DNA of 55,550 nucleotides from NCBI GenBank assembly GCA_022770525.1, contig JALEHN010000095.1, positions 1-55,550 of the forward strand, written 5' to 3'. Source of the DNA: Clostridiales bacterium (GTDB lineage: Bacteria; Bacillota; Clostridia; Lachnospirales; Lachnospiraceae). Positions within the stretch are counted from its first letter, which is position 1. Each line of letters starts with the position of its first letter. The position numbers were made by a program, and so were the translations under genes. Positions 34,782 to 42,426 of this stretch are shown piece after piece. The notes under the pieces were generated by a model. That model did not search any database. It saw only the letters and a list, made by a program, of their open reading frames with translations, and was not told the origin of the DNA.

Positions 34782-35969
34782 ATGGTCTCAAAACAAATTC
34801 TTGATGATATTCAAAACAGCTCGGCAATTCGTGCCATGTTTATTGAAGGCAAGGCGATGGCTGAAAAAGTCGGTGCTGAAAATGTTTATGATTATTCTCT
34901 CGGTAATCCGGTAACACCTGTACCGGATGCATTTACAAAAGCTTTAAAATACGTCATTGATACGGAAGATTCCCTGTCCCTCCACGGCTACATGGATAAC
35001 GCAGGGTATCCTGATGTCCGTCAGAAAGTTGCCGAAAATCTTAATCAGCGTTTCGGAACCGATTTTGACGCTCACAATATCATCATGACTGTCGGTGCTG
35101 CCGGCGCCATCAATGTCATTATGAAAACATTGTTTGACATCGGTGATGAATTAATGGTATTTGCGCCTTATTTTACTGAATACAGAAATTATGCCGGCAA
35201 CTGGCGCGGCAAACTTGTTGTTGTCAATCCGGACTATTCCAATTTCCAGCCGGACTTTGCCGACTTTGAAGCAAAGATCACCCCAAAGACAAAAGCGCTG
35301 ATTATCAACAATCCGGTAAACCCGACAGGTGTGATTTATTCAGAAGATACAATCAAACGCATCGCTGAAATATTAAATCGCAAACAAAAAGAATACGGTC
35401 ATGAAATTTATATTATATCAGACGAACCTTACCGCGAACTTGTTTACGACGGCAAAAAAACTGTATTTCTGACCAAATATTACGACAATACATTTGTGAC
35501 TTACTCTTTCAGCAAGTCTCTGTCTGTTCCGGGTGAACGTATCGGCTATATGGTCATTCCGAATGCAATGGCAGATTTTAACACTGTATTTAACGGTCTG
35601 GCCATTGCCAACCGCATCTGCGGCTTTATCAACGCACCTTCTCTGCTTCAGAAAGCGGTGGCGCGCTGCCTTGACGCACAGACTGATGTGGCATTCTATG
35701 ACCGCAACCGTAAAATGCTCTATGAAGCATTAACCCGTATCGGTTTTGAATGCGTTTATCCTGAAGGTACATTTTATCTGTTTATGAAGAGCCCGGAACC
35801 GGATGAAAAGCATTTCGTGGAAGCGGCAAAGAAGCACCATCTGATTCTTGTCAACGGCACAACTTTTGGATGCCCGGGCTATGTCAGACTTGCCTACTGC
35901 GTACAGCCGGATATGATCAAACGCTCTATTCCGGCATTTGAGGCGCTGGCAAAAGAATATCATTTATAA
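34782..35969 (+). CDS. Class I/II PLP-dependent aminotransferase
   Basis: This 395-residue fold-type I enzyme has NNPVNPTGVIY (phosphate/ring contacts), ISDEPYRELVYDG (ring-nitrogen Asp) and YSFSKSLSVPGERIGY, whose Lys in SFSKSLS should form the internal aldimine. It exchanges amino groups between an amino acid and a 2-oxo acid. The aspartate/aromatic aminotransferase-like look does not fix the substrate. The start at 34782 follows GCAGGTAATATTT. It is not obviously in an operon, but it lies next to ligase 2 with the same orientation. Confidence 0.9.
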   Translation: MVSKQILDDIQNSSAIRAMFIEGKAMAEKVGAENVYDYSLGNPVTPVPDAFTKALKYVIDTEDSLSLHGYMDNAGYPDVRQKVAENLNQRFGTDFDAHNIIMTVGAAGAINVIMKTLFDIGDELMVFAPYFTEYRNYAGNWRGKLVVVNPDYSNFQPDFADFEAKITPKTKALIINNPVNPTGVIYSEDTIKRIAEILNRKQKEYGHEIYIISDEPYRELVYDGKKTVFLTKYYDNTFVTYSFSKSLSVPGERIGYMVIPNAMADFNTVFNGLAIANRICGFINAPSLLQKAVARCLDAQTDVAFYDRNRKMLYEALTRIGFECVYPEGTFYLFMKSPEPDEKHFVEAAKKHHLILVNGTTFGCPGYVRLAYCVQPDMIKRSIPAFEALAKEYHL

Positions 35970-35985
35970 TTCATAAAATCATTTT

Positions 35986-36043
35986 GGTTCAGAGCCAGCC
36001 GCCAAAGTGCTTCGCATTACGCGGTGCGGCGTATCTGCCAAAT
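35986..36043. repeat. Dispersed repeat family 1, copy C (partial)
   Basis: GGTTCAGAGCCAGCC, the TTCGCATTACG core and the GGCGTATCTGCCAAAT end match the half-element seen at 46752-46816 and the right half of 41-182. It begins about 17 bases after the aminotransferase stop codon. Confidence 0.7.
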
Positions 36044-36073
36044 CATATTGCTGCTCAATGGCGAGTACAAATT

Positions 36074-36124
36074 AAAACGAAGCAATTCCCCCTCTTTGAC
36101 GTTTTTCGGGACTTGCTTCGTTTT
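36074..36124. terminator. Hairpin between aminotransferase and MATE genes
   Basis: Perfect 12-bp arms, AAAACGAAGCAA (36074-36085) and TTGCTTCGTTTT (36113-36124), surround a 27-base loop. The terminal T run allows it to act as a terminator for the aminotransferase. A 12-bp perfect palindrome GCAGCCGGCTGC follows at 36178-36189. Confidence 0.55.
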
Positions 36125-36245
36125 GCGCGCCAGCTGCGTATTGAAACAGGCATACTTTAAGCCGCCCATTTTCATATGCAGCCGGCTGCTTCTTTTGCAG
36201 AGCATTGATATTTCGCCTAAATCTATTTAATGGAGATGTATTTTT

Positions 36246-37601
36246 ATGTCAAAACAATCATCGGTCTTAATGACTGAAGGGCCAATCTGGAAACGCATTA
36301 TTGCCTTCGCGTTCCCTCTTTTTCTGGGGAATCTGTTTCAGCAGCTCTACAATACCGCAGATTCACTGATTGTGGGAAATTTTCTGGGCAGTGACGCTTT
36401 GGCCGCCGTCAGCTCATCCGGTAACCTGATTTTTTTGCTTGTGGGATTTTTCAATGGCATCGCCATGGGGGCCGGCGTCGTTGTCGCACGGTATTTCGGT
36501 GCCAAAGATACGGATAACGTTCAAAAAGCCATCCATACGATTACGGCATTCGGTCTTGTCGCCGGCGCTGCCCTGACAGTGGTGGGCATCACACTTGCCC
36601 CCCGTATTCTCGTACTGATGGGAACACCGTCTGATGTGCTGCCAAATTCAATTACATATTTCAGAGTCTATTTCTGCGGCTCCATGGCATTTGTCCTTTA
36701 CAATATTTTTGTCGGTATTTTGCAGTCTGTAGGTGACAGCCGCCATCCGCTGCTCTACCTGATCATATCCTCAGTCACCAATGTGGCCCTCGACCTTTTC
36801 TTTATCGGTGTTTTGCGCCTCGGTGTCGGGTCTGCTGCGGCGGCAACGGTGATCTCGCAGTTTTTAAGTGCTCTGCTTTGTATGATCCAGCTTTTGAAAA
36901 GCCCTTCGCAATACCGCTTATTTATTCGGAAAATTCGCTTTCACAAAAGTATTTTCCGCCAGATTATGACAAACGGCCTGCCGTCAGGCTTTCAAAATTC
37001 AATTATTGCCTTTGCCAATGTCATTGTTCAGTCCAACATTAATGCTTTCGGCAAAATGGCTGTGGCCGGCTGCGGCGCTTATTCCAAAATCGAAGGCTTT
37101 GGCTTTCTGCCGATTACATGTTTTGCCATGGCTCTGACCACCTTTATCAGCCAGAATCTCGGTGCGAAACAATATCAAAGAGCAAAAAGGGGCGCCCTTT
37201 TCGGCATTATCTGCTCTGTCACCATGGCTGAAACCATTGGCATTGTCATCAACCTTCTGGCGCCTCATTTAATTGCAGCTTTCAACAGTACACCTGAGGT
37301 TATTCAATACGGGACGCTGCAGGCGCGGACAGTCACCCTGTTTTACTGTCTGCTTTCATTTTCCCACTGTATGGCAGGCATACTGCGGGGTGCCGGCAAA
37401 TCCATTGTCCCGATGGTTGTTATGCTCAGCATCTGGTGCATTCTCAGAGTAACATATATCACGATTATTGTCCGGCTTATCCCGGTGATTAATGTCATCT
37501 TCTGGGCATACCCGCTGACATGGACCATAAGCTCTATCATCTTTTTAATCTATTATCTGAAATCAGACTGGATCCACGGCTTTGAGAAACAGACTTCTTG
37601 A
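36246..37601 (+). CDS. MATE-family multidrug/toxin efflux transporter
   Basis: This 451-residue membrane protein has about twelve hydrophobic segments and the MATE N-terminal pattern FPLFLGNLFQQLYNTADSLIVGNFLGSDALAAVSS. Such transporters export organic cations or drugs in exchange for Na+ or H+. The start follows TGGAGATG. It is convergent with the HxlR gene. Substrate unknown; no neighbouring gene indicates it. Confidence 0.92.
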   Translation: MSKQSSVLMTEGPIWKRIIAFAFPLFLGNLFQQLYNTADSLIVGNFLGSDALAAVSSSGNLIFLLVGFFNGIAMGAGVVVARYFGAKDTDNVQKAIHTITAFGLVAGAALTVVGITLAPRILVLMGTPSDVLPNSITYFRVYFCGSMAFVLYNIFVGILQSVGDSRHPLLYLIISSVTNVALDLFFIGVLRLGVGSAAAATVISQFLSALLCMIQLLKSPSQYRLFIRKIRFHKSIFRQIMTNGLPSGFQNSIIAFANVIVQSNINAFGKMAVAGCGAYSKIEGFGFLPITCFAMALTTFISQNLGAKQYQRAKRGALFGIICSVTMAETIGIVINLLAPHLIAAFNSTPEVIQYGTLQARTVTLFYCLLSFSHCMAGILRGAGKSIVPMVVMLSIWCILRVTYITIIVRLIPVINVIFWAYPLTWTISSIIFLIYYLKSDWIHGFEKQTS

Positions 37602-37621
37602 AGCCGTGTTTTTCTATTAAA

Positions 37622-37681
37622 TGTTTTTCTTTTAATTGCTTTTCTTTTAATTGCTTTTCTTTTAAGCATTTTTCTTTTGAT
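37622..37681. repeat. 15-bp tandem repeat at the end of the HxlR gene
   Basis: Four 15-bp units (37622-37636, 37637-37651, 37652-37666, 37667-37681) run through the stop codon and last codons of the HxlR gene. The consensus is TGCTTTTCTTTTAAT. It fills most of the gap to the converging MATE gene. Confidence 0.75.
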
Positions 37682-38012
37682 ATTCTTCGCCCCACACCCA
37701 CATGGCATCCAGTACAGGTTTCAGACTATAACCCAATTCTGTCAATGTATATTCAACACGGGGCGGAACTTCCGCATATACCTTCCTGGTCAGCAAGCCG
37801 CTTTCCTCCATCTGCCTTAACTTCGCTGTCAAAACTTTTTGTGTCACATGTCCAATGGACTTCTTTAATTCCCCAAAACGCTTTGTTCCCGGCATCAGGT
37901 CTCTTAAGATTAACACTTTCCATTTATCACTGATCAGTGTCAATGTCGTCTCCACAGGACAGGCCGGTAATTCTTTCACCTGACCGCATACTGTCATCCT
38001 GCTGTCTTCCAT
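37662..38012 (-). CDS. HxlR-family transcriptional regulator
   Basis: This 116-residue winged-helix protein has CPVETTLTLISDKWKVLILRDL, FGELKKSIGHVTQKVLTAKLRQMEESGLLTR and the wing EVPPRVEYTLTELG, all typical of HxlR/YodB/HypR proteins. Several members sense electrophiles or oxidants through N-terminal cysteines; here Cys9 and Cys18 are present. It is divergent from the PNPOx/macrodomain/sirtuin operon and a perfect palindrome between them overlaps its own promoter, so it probably controls both directions. Confidence 0.9.
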   Translation of the reverse strand: MEDSRMTVCGQVKELPACPVETTLTLISDKWKVLILRDLMPGTKRFGELKKSIGHVTQKVLTAKLRQMEESGLLTRKVYAEVPPRVEYTLTELGYSLKPVLDAMWVWGEEYQKKNA

Positions 38013-38026
38013 AACATAGCCTCCTT

Positions 38027-38103
38027 TATTCCAATAGTATCTTTTAGGTAACTATAGCACAATATTGTGCTTACTTTACGTTTTATCTGTACAGCCTTAT
38101 TAT
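38027..38103. promoter_or_regulatory. Divergent HxlR / PNPOx-operon promoters with palindromic operator
   Basis: A perfect 16-bp palindrome AGCACAATATTGTGCT lies at 38056-38071. Leftward, its end supplies the -35 TTGTGC, followed by 17 bases and a -10 TACTAT before the HxlR gene. Rightward, TTTACG (38075-38080), 17 bases and TATTAT (38098-38103) form the operon promoter, four bases after the palindrome. One bound HxlR dimer could cover both -35 regions. Confidence 0.7.
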
Positions 38104-38192
38104 ATAGACATAGGAAGGAAAAATCAATTCATTTCAATCCGAAAGTAAACTTAACTGTTCAACCCCAAAAATGGATAATGGAGGTAATCATT

Positions 38193-38588
38193 ATGAAGAA
38201 AGTCGTAGAATTTTTACAGAATAACCCTGTACAGTATCTGGCAACCGTCGGACGAGATGGAAAGGCCAAATGCCGCCCGTTTATGTTCTGCTTTGAGCAG
38301 GATAACAAGCTCTGGTTCTGCACCAACAATACCAAAGATGTCTACAAAGATATGCAGGCTAATCCTTATGTCGAAGTTTCTGTTTCCAGCCCGGAATATG
38401 CCTGGATCCGTCTTCACGGCAAGGCTGTGTTTGAAAATAACATGGCTGTGAAGGAAGGCTGTATGAACAATCCGATCGTTAAAGGTCAGTACCAGACTGC
38501 CGATAATCCTATCTTTGAAGTATTCTATCTGGAAGACGCTCACGGAATTATCGCTGATTTTTCCGGCAATCCGCCGTATGAATTTTAA
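38193..38588 (+). CDS. PNPOx-fold flavoprotein family protein 1
   Basis: This 131-residue protein has the split-barrel fold of the pyridoxamine 5'-phosphate oxidase-like family (YLATVGRDGKAKCRPFMFCFEQDNKLWFCT). Members bind FMN, F420 or haem and reduce various small molecules. The ATG at 38193 has GGAGGTAATCATT upstream; a longer open frame to 38067 is not supported. It is the first gene of the HxlR-controlled operon and 29 bases before the second PNPOx-fold gene. The substrate is unknown. Confidence 0.85.
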   Translation: MKKVVEFLQNNPVQYLATVGRDGKAKCRPFMFCFEQDNKLWFCTNNTKDVYKDMQANPYVEVSVSSPEYAWIRLHGKAVFENNMAVKEGCMNNPIVKGQYQTADNPIFEVFYLEDAHGIIADFSGNPPYEF

Positions 38589-38617
38589 ATTGACCTGCAT
38601 CTCTAGGAAATTGGAAA

Positions 38618-39238
38618 ATGAAAAATAATTATCTGAAATATATCACAGAACAAATACATACAACTGTTGTTGCTACCGTAGATGATAAAGGTCGGCCTGT
38701 GACCAGCGCGATTGACATGATGGATTATGATGACAATGGTCTTTATTTTCTGACCGCAAAAGGCAAAGGCTTTTATAATCGTTTAAAAAAGCGGGGATAT
38801 CTCGCCTTAACCGGTATGAAAGGTGAGGACACCATGCATTGTGCCGCGCTTTCAATTCGAGGCAAAGTACGGGAACTTGGCAGTGAACGCCTGCCTGAAC
38901 TATTTGAAAAAAATCCTTATATGAATGAAATTTATCCGGACGAAGCGTCAAGAAGTGCCCTGACCGTATTTGTCATCTATGAAGGCTCCGGAGAATGGTT
39001 TGACCTCTCCAAAAAACCTATAGAACGGGATAGTTTTTCTTTCGGCGGTGCAGAAGAAATAAAAGAAGGCTATTTTATCACAAATTCCTGCATCGGTTGT
39101 AAACTCTGCTATTCCAGATGTCCTCAAAAATGTATTGATATTTCAGCCAAACCAGTGATCATTCATCAGAAAAATTGTCTTCACTGCGGTAACTGTTACG
39201 AAATTTGTCCGGTCAGGTCTATTGTAAAGCGAGTGTAA
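38618..39238 (+). CDS. PNPOx-fold protein fused to a 2x[4Fe-4S] ferredoxin
   Basis: This 206-residue protein has an N-terminal PNPOx-like flavin-binding split barrel (HTTVVATVDDKGRPVTSAIDMMDYDDNGLYFLT) and a C-terminal ferredoxin with Cys158/161/164/168 and Cys187/190/193/197. An internal electron path from clusters to flavin is inferred. It starts four bases before the macrodomain gene's ATG on its downstream side, so it is translated together with it. This fusion is known among anaerobes but its reaction is not settled. Confidence 0.87.
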   Translation: MKNNYLKYITEQIHTTVVATVDDKGRPVTSAIDMMDYDDNGLYFLTAKGKGFYNRLKKRGYLALTGMKGEDTMHCAALSIRGKVRELGSERLPELFEKNPYMNEIYPDEASRSALTVFVIYEGSGEWFDLSKKPIERDSFSFGGAEEIKEGYFITNSCIGCKLCYSRCPQKCIDISAKPVIIHQKNCLHCGNCYEICPVRSIVKRV

Positions 39239-39242
39239 ACCC

Positions 39243-40100
39243 ATGAATCAGGAAGAACGAAGAGTTTTTTTAATCCAGGACCTTATAAAGGAACAATCAG
39301 CCTGCCGCAACCGGAAGCTGCCGTTAATACCTGATTTTAAGACTTCTCTGAAAGGTAATGACCGTCAGGATATTTCGAAGAATCCCGTTCTTCAGAAAAT
39401 TCCAAAAGACGCTGATGACCAGAAAATACTTCTGCGCAGCTTAATCAATGTACGCCCCCCGGCATCTGTCAGCCGGAGATTTCTTGATATACAGGATGCC
39501 TACCTGCAAGCCGAACTGGCAAAAAAGAAGATTGTCCGATTATCCGATCTTTGTCCTTTAGAGGATGACATCTATCTTTGGAAAGGCGATATTACAACAC
39601 TTCAGTGCGGTGCCATCGTCAATGCAGCCAACAGTGGCATGACCGGCTGCTATCAGCCATGCCACAACTGCATCGACAACTGTATTCATACTTATGCCGG
39701 TATACAACTGCGCCTTAAATGTGCCGAAATCATGCAGCAGCAGGGTCATGAAGAACCTGTCGGGCAGGCAAAAATCACGCCTGCCTACAATCTGCCCTGC
39801 GATTATGTGATCCATACGGTCGGCCCTTATGTAGAAGGAAAATTGACAGAAAACCACTGTAAACTTCTGGAATGCTGCTACCAGTCATGCTTAAATCTGG
39901 CAGACAAAAATCATATATCCAGTATTGCATTTTGCTGTATTTCCACCGGCGTATTTCGGTTTCCAAATGAGAAAGCTGCAGAAATTGCCGTAAATACCGT
40001 ACGGCAATATAAAAAAGAAACAGGAAGTAAGATTGAGGTGATATTCAATGTTTATAAAGAACAGGATGAACGCATCTACCGAAGACTACTGGCAGATTAA
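39243..40100 (+). CDS. Zinc-type macrodomain protein (partner of class M sirtuin)
   Basis: This 285-residue protein has an extra N-terminal helical part (about 1-105) and a macrodomain. Residues 114-136 (KGDITTLQCGAIVNAANSG then MTGC) form the ADP-ribose loop, GCYQPCHNCIDNCIH (135-149) carries the Cys/His cluster of zinc-dependent macrodomains, and CISTGVFRFP is the second ADP-ribose loop. Such proteins remove ADP-ribose from proteins modified by class M sirtuins. The downstream sirtuin gene overlaps it by 53 bases. The usual carrier (GcvH-like) and lipoate ligase genes of this system are absent here. Confidence 0.88.
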   Translation: MNQEERRVFLIQDLIKEQSACRNRKLPLIPDFKTSLKGNDRQDISKNPVLQKIPKDADDQKILLRSLINVRPPASVSRRFLDIQDAYLQAELAKKKIVRLSDLCPLEDDIYLWKGDITTLQCGAIVNAANSGMTGCYQPCHNCIDNCIHTYAGIQLRLKCAEIMQQQGHEEPVGQAKITPAYNLPCDYVIHTVGPYVEGKLTENHCKLLECCYQSCLNLADKNHISSIAFCCISTGVFRFPNEKAAEIAVNTVRQYKKETGSKIEVIFNVYKEQDERIYRRLLAD

Positions 40101-40914
40101 ACATCTGAAGCAACTGCTTGAACATACCGACACTGTTCTGATTGGTGCCGGTGCAGGATTGTCTGCCGCTGCCGGGTTAACTTACAGTGGTGACCGTTTT
40201 ATGAAGTATTTTTCTGATTTTCACCAAAAATACGGTATCACCGATATGTACAGCGGCGGATTTTATCCTTTCGATACGCCGGAAGAATACTGGGCCTGGT
40301 GGAGCCGCCATATTTACTATAACCGCTATGCCAATCCTCCGCTCCCGCTCTATATCAAACTGTTAAATCTTATAAAAAATAAAGATTACTTTGTACTGAC
40401 AACAAATGTGGACCATCAATTCCAGCGTGCCGGGTTTGATAAACAGAGATTGTTTTATATGCAGGGAGATTACGGGCTGTGGCAATGCTCCAAAGCATGC
40501 CATGATAAAACTTATGATAACGAGGATGTTGTCAGGCAGATGATTGCCGGACAACGGGATATGAAAGTTCCATCGGAACTGATACCCCGATGCCCTGTAT
40601 GCGGTGCACCTATGACCATGAACCTCCGCTGTGATGATTCTTTCGTTCAAGACGAAGGCTGGTATATAGCTGCAAAACGATACGAAGACTTTCTTCAAAA
40701 ACACAGCCACGGAAAAATACTGTACCTGGAGCTGGGCGTAGGAAATAACACCCCGGTTATTATTAAATATCCATTCTGGCGTATGACCTCCCTGAACCCG
40801 GAGGCGGTTTATATGTGTATCAATGATGGGGAAGCTGCCTGTCCAAAACAGATTAAAGCCCAAAGCATTTGCATGAACGAAGACATCAATTTTGCACTTT
40901 CAGCAGTCAGTTGA
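40048..40914 (+). CDS. Class M sirtuin (SirTM), protein ADP-ribosyltransferase
   Basis: This 288-residue NAD+-dependent protein has GAGAGLSAAAGL (33-44) and TTNVDHQF (Asn120, Asp122). Where classic sirtuins have the catalytic HG, it has YMQGDYG with Gln139. Spacing Asn/+2 Asp/+19 Gln is that of class M sirtuins, which ADP-ribosylate a lipoylated carrier in pathogens. Four cysteines (147, 151, 182, 185) form the zinc ribbon. GAGGTGA lies seven bases before the ATG at 40048, inside the macrodomain gene. With no carrier or lipoate ligase in the operon, the target protein here is unknown. Confidence 0.9.
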   Translation: MFIKNRMNASTEDYWQIKHLKQLLEHTDTVLIGAGAGLSAAAGLTYSGDRFMKYFSDFHQKYGITDMYSGGFYPFDTPEEYWAWWSRHIYYNRYANPPLPLYIKLLNLIKNKDYFVLTTNVDHQFQRAGFDKQRLFYMQGDYGLWQCSKACHDKTYDNEDVVRQMIAGQRDMKVPSELIPRCPVCGAPMTMNLRCDDSFVQDEGWYIAAKRYEDFLQKHSHGKILYLELGVGNNTPVIIKYPFWRMTSLNPEAVYMCINDGEAACPKQIKAQSICMNEDINFALSAVS

Positions 40915-40924
40915 TATAAGAAAA

Positions 40925-40947
40925 AAAGCGTCACTAAGTGACGCTTT
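40925..40947 (+). terminator. Terminator of the macrodomain/sirtuin operon
   Basis: Perfect 10-bp arms AAAGCGTCAC and GTGACGCTTT with a 3-base loop lie directly after the sirtuin stop codon. On the minus strand it is followed by seven T residues, so it could also stop the opposing transcript. Confidence 0.8.
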
Positions 40948-40948
40948 A

Positions 40949-41020
40949 CACTTGCGCGACCGTACGGGCACGCAAGTGCATCTTCGGCTTCGCACGGGTC
41001 TCATCCTCGCGGATTTTCTC
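40949..41020. repeat. Dispersed repeat family 2, copy 2
   Basis: This copy begins with a hairpin (ACTTGCG/CGCAAGT arms, 40950-40977, around a central CCGTACGG palindrome) and continues with ATCTTCGGCTTCGCACGGGTC. It aligns with 25429-25497. It ends at the stop of the convergent gene at 41019. Confidence 0.55.
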
Positions 41021-41486
41021 ATTCTGTATCTTCAAATGATATTTTTTTCAGCTGCTCTGTCAGCCTGTCCTGCGCACTTTGCGGTGTCACAAAATAGCAT
41101 GCAAGGACAATGATACACAGCACCGCCGGTGTAGCCATCATTTGAAATGCCCCCTGAACCGCAAAAGCCAGCGTCGTCACGAATGTCAACACCGCTGCAA
41201 AAATCAAAAAGATATTGGCGGTTTTCTTTTTTGTAAATCTTCCGGTAATACGGCATCCTTCTTTACACTTTTCCACATGTCCCATAAAAAAGGTGTTAAG
41301 GCTGTTGCCTTCAAATTCTTTGTGAAAATATAATATAAAATCATTGTCATTTTCAAAATGTCCCAAAAAACAGCTGTTTTTATACACATCATGGACGTTC
41401 TTTTTCGTATCTTCCACAACCTTCTGACTCCATGACTTTTTCCACTGTTTCACCGTCAGATGACTGACAACCTCATATGTTTTCAT
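41019..41486 (-). CDS. Hypothetical membrane protein (155 residues)
   Basis: I do not recognise this protein. Residues 1-86 are polar and include three cysteines; residues 90-131 form two adjacent hydrophobic segments (NIFLIFAAVLTFVTTLAFAV and MMATPAVLCIIVLACYFV), followed by a charged tail. The N-terminal region resembles a soluble cytoplasmic domain anchored by a helical hairpin. It is convergent with the sirtuin operon and divergent from the Uma2 gene, so no functional link is evident. Confidence 0.65.
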   Translation of the reverse strand: MKTYEVVSHLTVKQWKKSWSQKVVEDTKKNVHDVYKNSCFLGHFENDNDFILYFHKEFEGNSLNTFFMGHVEKCKEGCRITGRFTKKKTANIFLIFAAVLTFVTTLAFAVQGAFQMMATPAVLCIIVLACYFVTPQSAQDRLTEQLKKISFEDTE

Positions 41487-41752
41487 AAAATCTTCCCTTT
41501 ACTTTTAACATCTTTAAACTGATAAAATTATTATGTCATACTCAAAAAAGCCTGTCAACCAACGATTAACATACAGTTTCAAAATCCATGATATTGGCTT
41601 ACTGATGAATTTCCGGCTCTCGGTTTACTTTATTATGCCTGATATGTGAAATTTTTGTGTTTTGACAAGATTCGACATACTTCAAAAAATTGATGGTATA
41701 TAATGATTGCACAATACAGTCAAATTATTTTATAATAAGGGGAAATTTAACA

Positions 41753-42319
41753 ATGAAAGGAGCCGCAGTCTTGAGTAAAGAAGGGGTTCATACACTGGAA
41801 GATATTTTTGCATTACCGGACAATGTCCGGGCAGAACTGATTGACGGAAACATTTATTACACGTCATCGCCATCAAGAAAACACCAGGATATTATACGCG
41901 ATTTACAGTCAATCATCCGCGATCATATATACCGGAATCACGGGAAATGTAAAGTTTACGGCGCACCATTTGCTGTATTTCTAAACAAAGATCAAAAAAA
42001 CTACGTTGAACCGGATATCAGTGTCATTTGTGACAGAAATCTATTAGCTGATGACGGATGCCATGGCGCACCTGACTGGATTATTGAAATCGTTTCTCCG
42101 GGAAGCCGCCGTCTTGACTATGTCATAAAACTTTTTAAATATCGTTCTTCCGGTGTTAAGGAATACTGGATCGTCGATTCCGAAAAGGAAAAAATCCTTG
42201 TCTGGGAATTTAAAAATGATGGTAATGAGGATATGCATGAATACACTTTTGGTGATACGATTCCATCAGGCATTTTGGAAAACTTATCCGTTAATTTCAA
42301 AGAAATTGACCTGTCTTAG
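41753..42319 (+). CDS. Uma2-family (DUF820) putative restriction-like endonuclease
   Basis: This protein of about 188 residues has the Uma2 motifs RAELIDGNIYYTSSPSRKHQ, EPDISVICD and PDWIIEIVSPGSRRLDYVIKLFKY, which give the Asp/Glu set of the PD-(D/E)XK nuclease fold. The family is widespread in cyanobacteria and occasional in Clostridia; its role is unclear. The ATG at 41753 has AAGGGG ten bases upstream; a TTG six codons later, after AAAGGAG, is an alternative. No partner gene is nearby. Confidence 0.85.
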   Translation: MKGAAVLSKEGVHTLEDIFALPDNVRAELIDGNIYYTSSPSRKHQDIIRDLQSIIRDHIYRNHGKCKVYGAPFAVFLNKDQKNYVEPDISVICDRNLLADDGCHGAPDWIIEIVSPGSRRLDYVIKLFKYRSSGVKEYWIVDSEKEKILVWEFKNDGNEDMHEYTFGDTIPSGILENLSVNFKEIDLS

Positions 42320-42348
42320 TATCAATCACTTAAAATAGCCGGCGTAAA

Positions 42349-42375
42349 GGGGGGCTGTCTGTTTGACAGCCCCCC
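42349..42375. terminator. Strong hairpin between converging genes
   Basis: Arms GGGGGGCTGTC and GACAGCCCCCC are perfect, with a 5-base loop. There is no T run, so it may be a bidirectional barrier rather than a classical terminator. Confidence 0.6.
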
Positions 42376-42426
42376 TCCGATCCAATCATTTTTTGTTAAC
42401 AATCATACCTTTGTTTTAAAACGGAT

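Noticed and set aside
40048-40100. Frameshift between macrodomain and sirtuin genes
   Set aside because: The 53-base overlap has a good ribosome binding site for the sirtuin and both proteins are complete, so it is a normal coupled overlap.
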